Of a DNA stretch of 19,487 nucleotides, positions 1 to 6,537 are shown in pieces. This DNA comes from JADFNO01 sp965369945. Lineage in GTDB: Bacteria > Planctomycetota > Phycisphaerae > Phycisphaerales > SM1A02. The stretch is taken from contig CBDUST010000053.1 in NCBI GenBank assembly GCA_965369945.1, positions 1 through 19,487 on the forward strand, written 5' to 3'. Every line of letters starts with the position of its first letter. Within the stretch, counting starts at the first letter, position 1. The position numbers were made by a program, and so were the translations under genes. The notes below the pieces were generated by a model. The model had not been told where the DNA came from, did not search any database, and was given only the letters and a program-made list of their open reading frames with translations.

Positions 1-1
1 G

Positions 2-280
2 CTTCTCCAAACAAAGTCAAAGAGCAGGCAGGATCCGCTGAACTTCCCAATCAGACTGAACAACAAGCTCGCAGCCCTTGCAGGCGTCGTCTCAAGAAGC
101 CAGGGACGGCCGACGAATCAAAGTTACGATGTGTTCAACGATCTGAACGCGCAAGTGCAGGTCGAGTTGGCCGCGCTCGCCCAGATCATGGAAACGGATG
201 TGCCCGAATTCAATCAACTGGTGCGCGATCACGATGTCCCAGCGATCGTTGTTGATGAGCCTGATCGAGCAGATGAGTGA
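2..280 (+). CDS. VPS10/sortilin-like BNR-repeat ('glycosyl hydrolase') protein, C-terminal end only
   Basis: This open frame enters from the left edge in frame 2 and ends at TGA 278-280, giving 92 residues with no start in the window. The text DPLNFPIRLNNKLAALAGVV, followed later by YDVFNDLN and ETDVPEFNQLVRDHDVPAIV, matches my memory of the C-terminal tail of large secreted BNR/VPS10-type beta-propeller proteins common in Planctomycetota and Acidobacteria. In those proteins the tail is an alpha-helical hairpin after the propeller. Such proteins are usually about 1000 residues and often annotated as glycosyl hydrolases, though the enzymatic role is unproven. Here only the tail is visible, so neither a signal peptide nor the propeller can be checked. 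The family call rests on recognition of the tail and should be read as probable. Confidence 0.7.
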   Translation, partial: LLQTKSKSRQDPLNFPIRLNNKLAALAGVVSRSQGRPTNQSYDVFNDLNAQVQVELAALAQIMETDVPEFNQLVRDHDVPAIVVDEPDRADE

Positions 281-329
281 TCGGCGCAAGAAATGTGATC
301 GATGCAACGAACCGATCCGAGCTTTCCAA

Positions 330-402
330 AGCGGGCGAACGGACTCGAACCGTCAACATTCAGCTTGGAAGGCTGACGCTCTACCAATTGAGCTACGCCC
401 GC
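330..402 (-). tRNA. tRNA-Gly (anticodon TCC)
   Basis: Read on the minus strand, the 73-nt sequence folds as a complete cloverleaf. The acceptor stem is GCGGGCG/CGCCCGC (7 perfect pairs). The D-arm is GCTC...GAGC. The anticodon stem is TCAGC/GCTGA around loop CTTCCAA, giving anticodon TCC. The variable loop is five bases, and the T-arm is GACGG-TTCGAGT-CCGTT with one terminal G-T pair. The discriminator base is T and CCA is not encoded. It reads glycine codons GGA/GGG. It lies between the VPS10-like gene tail and the peroxiredoxin gene. Confidence 0.97.
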
Positions 403-413
403 TTGATGGGAGG

Positions 414-441
414 ATGATAGCTCCGATCGCGGCAATGTTCA
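414..441 (-). promoter_or_regulatory. Possible promoter of tRNA-Gly
   Basis: On the minus strand a TATCAT hexamer (414-419) lies 11 bases before the tRNA 5' end. It is preceded, after a 16-base spacer, by TGAACA (436-441), which matches TTGACA at four of six positions. Position and -10 quality fit a sigma70-type tRNA promoter, but the -35 match is only fair. Confidence 0.3.
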
Positions 442-495
442 CGCGGGGAGTTTCCCGACGATCAATATCCCAAGTCGCGGACTTGTTGAGATCGC

Positions 496-984
496 TTATG
501 ACGCTGCTTGTGTCGTTGCGGCGCTCTGAACCGCAGCCTTGATCTCGTCAAACGGCACCTGTACGCGCGGATCTTCAGTGACCCAACAATGGGCAACCTT
601 GCCGTCGGCTCCGATGACAAACACTGCTCGCTTGGCAACGCCCTTGAGGCCGACGAGGTCGTCGTGCAGGCCTCCATACTGCGGGCAAACTTCCTTGTTG
701 AAATCCGAAAGGATGGGGAATGGAATCTGCTGATCCTCGCGGAAGCGGTCTACTGCGAAAGGACTATCAACAGTAATGCCAAAGACCTTGGCGTCCAGCC
801 CTTCCCATTGACTCCATGTGTCGCGAAAATGGCACAGTTCATCCGTGCAGACCGGGCTGAACGCAAACGGAAGGAATAAAAGGACGATTTTTTCGGTTCC
901 AATCAGCGCTCCTACATCCACTTGCTCGCCCATTTTGCTTGGTAGCGAAAAGCCGGGGGCGGTATCACCTTGACGAATAGTCAT
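496..984 (-). CDS. Peroxiredoxin, BCP/AhpE-like (thioredoxin-fold thiol peroxidase)
   Basis: A 162-residue cytosolic peroxiredoxin, predicted to reduce hydrogen peroxide or organic peroxides through a peroxidatic cysteine. The active-site signature P-x3-S-x2-C is present as PFAFSPVC (P39, S43, C46). The conserved arginine is R119 in AKRAVFVI. C51 sits five residues after C46 (C-x4-C), the spacing used by BCP/PrxQ-type enzymes for an intrahelix disulfide. This suggests an atypical two-Cys rather than a strict one-Cys AhpE mechanism; C100 and C133 are further cysteines. Length is normal for the family. The ATG at 984 is preferred over an in-frame TTG at 999 because GAGGAG lies 7-8 bases before the ATG and inside the TTG extension. 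It is a monocistronic gene, same strand as the tRNA. Confidence 0.92.
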   Translation of the reverse strand: MTIRQGDTAPGFSLPSKMGEQVDVGALIGTEKIVLLFLPFAFSPVCTDELCHFRDTWSQWEGLDAKVFGITVDSPFAVDRFREDQQIPFPILSDFNKEVCPQYGGLHDDLVGLKGVAKRAVFVIGADGKVAHCWVTEDPRVQVPFDEIKAAVQSAATTQAAS

Positions 985-1211
985 CGTGAATCTCCTCAAA
1001 AGACAATCTGTGAGTCATTCGTCAGTACACCGTAGCGGGTTGTTGAGTTGGTCGCCAGTGAGCATGGGGCCAGCCCCGAGTTCGATTTCTAAGAGTATTT
1101 CTGTGCGCCATTTCGTGGGCCGAGCAGTCACAGGCTTCGAAGATCGCCTAGCATCAAAAGCGACTCGGTCTACCGGCCGATATCTGTTGGACGATGGAGG
1201 ATTCCCGAACG

Positions 1212-2630
1212 ATGAAGACGACCGTCTCAAAGCCTAAGACACTCGCCGAGCTACGTGCAAGTGGATGGCGGTCGAAAACCATCAAACAGGAACTTCGTGA
1301 CAACTTCGTCGCAGCGTTGAGCGCCGGCGATGAACTTTTTCCAGGGATCATCGGCTTTGAAGATACGGTCATCCCTGAGATCAACAACGCGATCATCGCT
1401 GAACATGACATGCTGTTTCTTGGCGAAAAAGGCCAGGCTAAGAGTCGCCTGATGCGCTCGCTGATCCGATTCCTCGATGAGGAGCTACCTTATCTGGACT
1501 TGCCGGACTGCCCGGTTCATGAGGATCCGTATCATCCGATTACGACCCCGGGTCGAGAGTGTCTTGCGACGCGATCCGAGGATGAGATTGCGATCGCATG
1601 GTGGCCGCGCGAGGAGCGTTACGCGGAGCGACTTTCACCTGGGACGAAGTTTGCGGATGTGATCGGCGAGATTGACCCAGCCAAGTTGGCGGGCGGGGCG
1701 AGTCTGTCAGCCGAAGAGGCGTTGCACTTTGGTTTGATCCCTCGAATGCATCGGGGCATCTTCGCGATGAATGAACTACCCGACTTGGACGAACTCGTGC
1801 AGGTGGGTCTGTTCAACATCCTCGAAGAGCGGGATGTACAGATTCGCGGCTACCCAGTCAACTTCGAGATTGATGTGTTGATCCTCTTCTCGGCGAACCC
1901 GATGACGTACAACCGCTCGGGTAAGGTGATCCCACAACTCAAAGACCGCATCGGCTCAACGATCCAAACGCACTATCCGCGCGATCGCGACGCTGGCATT
2001 GCGATCATGAAGCAAGAAGCCGGCGTCAGCCTCGACGGCGATTATCCCGTTCTCGTGCCGCCGTTCATGGAAGAGATCGTCGAGCAGATCAGTATCTGCG
2101 CACGCAAGAGCAAGTACATTGATCAGCAATCCGGCGTCAGCGCGCGCTTCAGCATCGCCAACTATCGCACGATGATCGCTAATGCACGCCAGCGCGCGAT
2201 TCGTCTCGGTGAGCGCCCGGCGGTTCCGCGCATCAGTGATCTTGGTCATCTGTATTCATCGAGTATTGGCAAGCTGGAATTGGACATGATGGGTAGCCAC
2301 CAGATGACTGAGCGCCAGGTCATCGACGCGATCATGGCTGAGGCGATCCAAACGATCTTCGAGGAGTACGTTGATGAACACGGGCTCGGTGAGATCGGTG
2401 ACATCTTTGCGCAAGGTGTGAAGATTGAGGTGGGCGACATGCTTCCGTCATCGGCCTATGCCGACCGACTTCAGCGCGTGCCTCCCGCATGGGAAAAAGC
2501 GTTCGAAGTGAACGCAGCGAACGAGCCAGGCGTTCGAGCATCATGCGTCGAGTTCGTTCTCGCTGGCTTGTACGTGACCGATCGAATCTCCCGTTCGCAG
2601 CGTCACGGAAGGATCACGTATGAGACGTAG
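1212..2630 (+). CDS. MoxR-like AAA+ ATPase (magnesium-chelatase subunit I-like), partner of the VWA protein
   Basis: A 472-residue P-loop ATPase resembling the MoxR / Mg-chelatase I (RavA-like) branch, thought to act as a chaperone or remodelling factor with a VWA-domain partner. Visible motifs are a Walker A variant GEKGQAKS (about 71-78, Ala where Gly is usual), a Walker B-like IFAMNELPDL (about 183-192, Asn-Glu instead of Asp-Glu), sensor 1 SANP (227-230), and arginine-rich helices in the C-terminal lid. ATG 1212 is chosen because GGAGGA lies about 10 bases upstream; ATG 1194 is in frame and possible. The expected VWA partner is not next door but about 2 kb downstream (4675), beyond a restriction-modification cassette. 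The gene converges with the endonuclease gene, with 37 bases between stops. Confidence 0.88.
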   Translation: MKTTVSKPKTLAELRASGWRSKTIKQELRDNFVAALSAGDELFPGIIGFEDTVIPEINNAIIAEHDMLFLGEKGQAKSRLMRSLIRFLDEELPYLDLPDCPVHEDPYHPITTPGRECLATRSEDEIAIAWWPREERYAERLSPGTKFADVIGEIDPAKLAGGASLSAEEALHFGLIPRMHRGIFAMNELPDLDELVQVGLFNILEERDVQIRGYPVNFEIDVLILFSANPMTYNRSGKVIPQLKDRIGSTIQTHYPRDRDAGIAIMKQEAGVSLDGDYPVLVPPFMEEIVEQISICARKSKYIDQQSGVSARFSIANYRTMIANARQRAIRLGERPAVPRISDLGHLYSSSIGKLELDMMGSHQMTERQVIDAIMAEAIQTIFEEYVDEHGLGEIGDIFAQGVKIEVGDMLPSSAYADRLQRVPPAWEKAFEVNAANEPGVRASCVEFVLAGLYVTDRISRSQRHGRITYET

Positions 2631-2646
2631 GGGTAATAAGTAACCA

Positions 2647-2658
2647 GAACGATCGTTC
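2647..2658. repeat. Perfect 12-bp palindrome between convergent genes
   Basis: GAACGATCGTTC is a perfect palindrome without spacer, in the 37-bp gap between the AAA+ ATPase stop and the endonuclease stop. It has no T-run, so it is a poor intrinsic terminator. It marks the left edge of the restriction-modification cassette. Its role is unknown and it could be chance. Confidence 0.4.
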
Positions 2659-2667
2659 GGCTCACTA

Positions 2668-3576
2668 CTATTGCCGTATTGTCTTGTTCGGCGCGTTCCA
2701 ATGCCAGTCGAGGCATTTCTTGAACGAGTCGGTCCAATCGTCGTCTGGTTCGAGAGCCACTGGTTGGAACTTGAGAATGATCTCTGGTCGATCCGGTTTC
2801 GGGATCAGCCAGCGACCGAGAGTAAGTCGAAACTCAGACCAGCTTCCGGTTGAGGGCTCCATTGACACGGCCAGGATATCAAACTCCCCAAACCGATAGG
2901 GGCGGGTATCCTCTCCTGTTCGCGGATCCGTTCCACCCCGTGTACGTTGGGTTTCCACTACATAGTCTTCTGGCGGAAGGGTGCGATAGGCTTGGTTGGC
3001 TTTCATTGGTCGGCCGCCCTTCTTACGCTGCATCTTCACCTGAATCGATACCGTGCGGCGGTCTATCTCGACCAAGAAGTCATACGGCTGGTTACCACCC
3101 GGCGTGATATCGGATGCGTCTTTAAGCTCATCCAGGACTGCAATCTTAAAGTACGATTCCGCAATCAAGCCACGAATACCGCGCTTCGACAGATCGCTTG
3201 AACGCGAGATTGCCTCCAGTATGACCTCTGCCGGGACACCCAACTCCTCTTCAAGTGGATGTACTGCGAGTTGTGATCGCAAACGACGTAGCACCTCGCG
3301 CTGGATTCGCACGGGTGCCTTGCGGACCATCGCTATTAGCTCAGCAACGCTGGCGTTATCTTCGTCGAGTGTTGGTCTGCCAGCTGGATCCGACCGGTGG
3401 GCTACGGCATCAGCGCGCGACACCAACAATCGCCCGCCAATGCTGTAGGTTCTTAGTTTGCCTTTACTTACGAGCTTCTGGATTGCCTGGCGAGAAACGC
3501 CTCGAAGCCGCGCTGCTTCTGCCTGCGAAACCCACTCTTTCTCTTCAGCCTCTTGCGGCTTCTTTTTGGTTGACAA
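2668..3576 (-). CDS. Putative type II restriction endonuclease: N-terminal HTH + PD-(D/E)XK-like domain
   Basis: About 302 residues. Residues roughly 17-60 (WVSQAEAARLRGVSRQAIQK, then GKLRTYSIGGRLLVSRADAV) form an excisionase/MerR-like winged HTH. A linker and helical region lead to a likely PD-(D/E)XK nuclease core: E142 in the helix AESYFKIAVLDEL, D168 in PYDF, and Q181-V-K183 in SIQVKMQ, where Gln replaces the usual Glu/Asp. This order (helix Glu, Asp, then QxK strand) is seen in several restriction enzymes. Together with the divergent methyltransferase it suggests a restriction endonuclease, but I do not recognise it as a named family and it does not look like R.PvuII. There is no ATG start. 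GGAAG lies about 8 bases before TTG 3576 and only 2 before TTG 3582, so 3576 is preferred. Numbering here is from 3582. Confidence 0.65.
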   Translation of the reverse strand: MSTKKKPQEAEEKEWVSQAEAARLRGVSRQAIQKLVSKGKLRTYSIGGRLLVSRADAVAHRSDPAGRPTLDEDNASVAELIAMVRKAPVRIQREVLRRLRSQLAVHPLEEELGVPAEVILEAISRSSDLSKRGIRGLIAESYFKIAVLDELKDASDITPGGNQPYDFLVEIDRRTVSIQVKMQRKKGGRPMKANQAYRTLPPEDYVVETQRTRGGTDPRTGEDTRPYRFGEFDILAVSMEPSTGSWSEFRLTLGRWLIPKPDRPEIILKFQPVALEPDDDWTDSFKKCLDWHWNAPNKTIRQ

Positions 3577-3582
3577 TGTCAA
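3570..3582. promoter_or_regulatory. Palindromic operator candidate over the endonuclease start and methyltransferase -35
   Basis: TTGACA-A-TGTCAA is a perfect inverted repeat with 6-bp arms and a single central base. It spans both candidate TTG starts of the endonuclease gene and its left arm is the -35 hexamer of the methyltransferase promoter. A protein bound here could block methyltransferase initiation and endonuclease transcription or translation together. The HTH domain of the endonuclease is a candidate ligand (inference). Confidence 0.5.
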
Positions 3583-3598
3583 CTTCCTTCGCTACACT
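3570..3598 (+). promoter_or_regulatory. Sigma70-type promoter for the DNA methyltransferase gene
   Basis: TTGACA (3570-3575, perfect -35), a 17-base spacer and TACACT (3593-3598, four of six matches to TATAAT) face the methyltransferase, whose ATG is at 3672. The predicted transcription start near 3605 would give a leader of roughly 65 bases. The -35 lies inside the start of the oppositely directed endonuclease gene. Confidence 0.6.
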
Positions 3599-3671
3599 CT
3601 TCGCGGTAACCGGTTGAAGGCTATATGATCGCTCATCATCCGAACAAACCCCTACTCCCCCTGTCCTTGAC

Positions 3672-4655
3672 ATGACCAAACTAGCGCAGCCACAGTTCCG
3701 CTATCCATCGTTCCGTCCCCCGGGACTTCCCGCCGGAATCCAGCCATACTACAGCAGTAGCTTCGGACATGCGATCCACGGCGATAGTGCAGATGTTCTC
3801 ATATCCATTCCCGACGACTCGGTGAATCTCGTGATAACGTCGCCCCCCTATGCGCTCCATTTTAAGAAGGAGTATGGGAACGCTGACAAGACGAATTACA
3901 TCGACTGGTTCGCGCCCTTTGCACGCGAGATATTCCGCGTGCTCCGGGAAGATGGGAGCTTCGTTCTCAACATAGGAGGTAGTTACAACGCCGGCACACC
4001 AACACGTTCACTCTATCACTTTAAGCTGCTCATCTATCTAGTCGAAGAGATCGGATTCCACCTAGCGCAGGAGTTGTTTTGGTACAACCCGGCGAAAATG
4101 CCAATGCCGGCCGAGTGGGTCACTGTCCGGCGCATTCGCGTTAAGGACTCGGTGGAGCATGTGTGGTGGCTCGCCAAGACGCCTTGGCCGAAGGCAGATA
4201 ACCGGAATGTGCTCCGACCCTACAGTCCCGACATGATCCGGCTCAATCAGCGAAAAATCCGACGAACCACAAGACCCTCTGGACACGCGATCAAGGAGTC
4301 CTTCAAGAGCGTCTCTCCGGGCGGCTCGATCACGTCGAATGTCGTTGATGACGGTACGCCGTCCGATTTCTTGGTATTCGGAAACAACGCCGCAAACGAC
4401 CGCTACACGAAGCGTTGCAAGGATGCCGATATAAAACGCCATCCGGCACGATTCCCCGCGACGTTGCCGGAATTCTTCATCAGACTCCTAACAGACGAGG
4501 ATGATCTTGTCGTCGATCCTTTTGCCGGCTCCAACACTACAGGGATGGTGGCGGAGAAGTTGGGCCGGAAATGGCTGGCGATTGAGAAAGTTGAGGAGTA
4601 CTTGCAAGCGAGTCAGTACCGGTTTGATGATCCTCGTCTCAACAGCGACTCTTGA
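3672..4655 (+). CDS. PvuII-like DNA (cytosine-N4) methyltransferase, beta class
   Basis: A 327-residue SAM-dependent DNA methyltransferase. Catalytic motif IV is TSPPY (56-60), typical of N4-cytosine enzymes. The SAM-binding motif I, DPFAGSNTTG (282-291), comes after it, which is the beta-class order. From memory the protein resembles M.PvuII closely along its length: SPPYALHFKKEYGN, YIDWFAPFA, EWVTVRRIRVKDSVEHVWW, RPSGHAIKESF and HPARFPATLPEFFIRLLT all have counterparts there. It would methylate host sites against the neighbouring endonuclease. Specificity for CAGCTG is only an inference, since target specificity can shift. ATG 3672 has no clear Shine-Dalgarno. The stop is 19 bases before the VWA gene start, so transcripts from the 3570 promoter probably run into it. 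Confidence 0.9.
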   Translation: MTKLAQPQFRYPSFRPPGLPAGIQPYYSSSFGHAIHGDSADVLISIPDDSVNLVITSPPYALHFKKEYGNADKTNYIDWFAPFAREIFRVLREDGSFVLNIGGSYNAGTPTRSLYHFKLLIYLVEEIGFHLAQELFWYNPAKMPMPAEWVTVRRIRVKDSVEHVWWLAKTPWPKADNRNVLRPYSPDMIRLNQRKIRRTTRPSGHAIKESFKSVSPGGSITSNVVDDGTPSDFLVFGNNAANDRYTKRCKDADIKRHPARFPATLPEFFIRLLTDEDDLVVDPFAGSNTTGMVAEKLGRKWLAIEKVEEYLQASQYRFDDPRLNSDS

Positions 4656-4674
4656 CTGCCGTCGCCAGTTGCTC

Positions 4675-6390
4675 ATGTCTGGTCAATCACCAATCCCACG
4701 CAATCGCCTCGGCGGAATCATCCACACCTATCAGGGATACGACCCGAAGAACTTTCCGCCGCCGACCGCCGAGCCGCCGGACATGGTTTCTGGCGCATTT
4801 GAGCACATGCTCATGTTCGGGAACATGCGCCGGTTGACCGAAGAGGAGCTGGCTCAGGCGGTTCATATCGACCCGAGCCAGATCAACGGGTTCGGCCCGA
4901 GTATTGACGCGCTGATTGCGATGCTCCTTGAACGGAAATACAAGATCCTCTCAACATATGAAACTGACCGTGTTCAGGAGCTTGCGCGTCGGGCCTATGT
5001 CGATCTTGGCCGTGATATGCAGCCGCCTGATTTACTCGTCAAGACATTTGATCGAGAGTTCGAGGCTGAGCAACTTCGTGATCTGGAAGCGCTGTGGTAT
5101 CGCGTCGAGGACGAACAATCTCCGTTCGCGACACAACTATTGCACTTGGTCCAGCGGCTCGGTGAGAAGTATCAAATCGATGAACTCGCTGCGAAATATG
5201 ACTTCACCGGCCGTTCACCGATGACCGTGCCCGAAGCGCTGGCGATCAAAGAAGAGCTTGAGATGATCGATCGGCTCTTGGAACAACTGCGCGAGGCTAG
5301 GGAGACGGCGCAGATCGGCGTGATCGACATGGAAGCCCTCGCTGAGTTCGCCGAGCCGGGTGATATCGAGCAGCTGGAATCGCTTCAACAACAGGTTCAG
5401 GATTACTTGCGAGAAATGGCAGAGCGCCAAGGCCTCGAGTTCACACGCGAGGGATACCAACTCACGCCCAAGGCTTTTCGTTTGTTCCAATCTCGAATCC
5501 TTGAACAGATCTTCGCGGACCTGCAATCAGCGCGCAGCGGTCGACACGCTGGTCCCATCGTTGGCGAAGGCGCAGTCGAATTGCCGCGCACCACGGAGTA
5601 CGAGTTCGGTGACTCCCCCGCTCACATGGATATTCCCCAGTCAATGATGAACGCAATGATCCGTGACGGAGCGAGGCTTCCGATTCAACTGAAGCCGGAG
5701 GATATGGAGATCCATCAGACGCGCAACACGCCAAAATGTGCAACCGTTGTGGTGATGGACATGAGCGGGTCAATGCGCTACGACGGGCAGTTCATCAATG
5801 CCAAGCGAATGGCTCTCGCACTGGATGGATTGATCCGCAGCGAATATCCCGGTGATTTCCTCCAGATTGTCGAGATGTATACGTTCGCCAAGCCTCGGCA
5901 CATTTCCGAGCTGCCGTCGCTTCTACCCAAGCCGGTCACGGTATTTGACTCGGTCGTGAGGCTGCGCGCGGATATGAGTGATGACCGGATCAGCGAGCTT
6001 GATATTCCGCCGCACTTCACGAACATACAACACGGCTTGCAGATTGCCCGGCAGTTCCTGGGCGCTCAAGACACACCGAACCGGCAGATCATTCTCATCA
6101 CCGACGGATTGCCCACCGCTCACTTCGAAGGCGAACAGCTCTTCTTGCTCTATCCGCCCGATCCGCGCACCGAAGCGGCCACGATGCGCGAGGCGCAGTT
6201 GTGCGCTCGGGAAGGTGTGACGATCAACGTCTTCTTGCTACCCAATTGGGGGCAGACCCACGAGGATGTGCAGTTTGCGCACCGCATGGTCGAAGCAACC
6301 GACGGCCGAGTCTTCTTCACCGGCGGCAACGACCTGGATCGCTACGTGGTTTGGGACTACGTCTCGCGACGCCGGAGGATCATCGGATAA
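4675..6390 (+). CDS. von Willebrand factor A (VWA) domain protein, partner of the MoxR-like ATPase
   Basis: A 571-residue cytosolic protein with no signal peptide or membrane segment. Residues 1-340 are mostly helical, with an acidic coiled-coil-like stretch around 190-255. A C-terminal VWA domain spans about 356-560. The metal-site motif DxSxS is intact as D362-M-S-G-S366, and ILITDGLPTAH supplies the later conserved Asp-Gly. Such proteins are usually encoded directly after a MoxR/Mg-chelatase-like ATPase and act with it. Here they are separated by the restriction-modification cassette. ATG 4675 is chosen because conserved-looking sequence (RLGGIIHTYQGYDPKNFPPP) begins just after it; longer in-frame starts overlap the methyltransferase. 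There is no clear ribosome binding site. Confidence 0.88.
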   Translation: MSGQSPIPRNRLGGIIHTYQGYDPKNFPPPTAEPPDMVSGAFEHMLMFGNMRRLTEEELAQAVHIDPSQINGFGPSIDALIAMLLERKYKILSTYETDRVQELARRAYVDLGRDMQPPDLLVKTFDREFEAEQLRDLEALWYRVEDEQSPFATQLLHLVQRLGEKYQIDELAAKYDFTGRSPMTVPEALAIKEELEMIDRLLEQLREARETAQIGVIDMEALAEFAEPGDIEQLESLQQQVQDYLREMAERQGLEFTREGYQLTPKAFRLFQSRILEQIFADLQSARSGRHAGPIVGEGAVELPRTTEYEFGDSPAHMDIPQSMMNAMIRDGARLPIQLKPEDMEIHQTRNTPKCATVVVMDMSGSMRYDGQFINAKRMALALDGLIRSEYPGDFLQIVEMYTFAKPRHISELPSLLPKPVTVFDSVVRLRADMSDDRISELDIPPHFTNIQHGLQIARQFLGAQDTPNRQIILITDGLPTAHFEGEQLFLLYPPDPRTEAATMREAQLCAREGVTINVFLLPNWGQTHEDVQFAHRMVEATDGRVFFTGGNDLDRYVVWDYVSRRRRIIG

Positions 6391-6489
6391 CGTGGATCAT
6401 GCACCCGAAGTGATGCGCCATGCGATCCTTTTCTCGGGCTCCCTTCTCGGCCTCAAATTGCTGATCCTGAATCGAATACTCCTGCCAAG

Positions 6490-6508
6490 TACAGCTGGAT
6501 ATGCTGTA
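6490..6508. promoter_or_regulatory. Inverted repeat upstream of the Ser/Thr kinase gene
   Basis: TACAGC (6490-6495) and GCTGTA (6503-6508) are perfect inverted arms separated by 7 bases, ending 29 bases before the kinase ATG. This could be an operator or an mRNA hairpin in the leader. A CAGCTG hexamer at 6492-6497 overlaps the left arm. No convincing -35/-10 pair was found in the 147-bp gap. Confidence 0.35.
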
Positions 6509-6537
6509 TGCTGGTGCCGACACGAGAGGAGCGCAGA

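Noticed and set aside
229..435. Open frame on the minus strand reading through the tRNA
   Set aside because: Its AGVAQLVERQ-type sequence is the usual false translation across a tRNA gene.
4501..4674. Longer start for the VWA protein
   Set aside because: The extra 58 residues overlap the methyltransferase in another frame and have no protein-like character; the conserved region starts after 4675.
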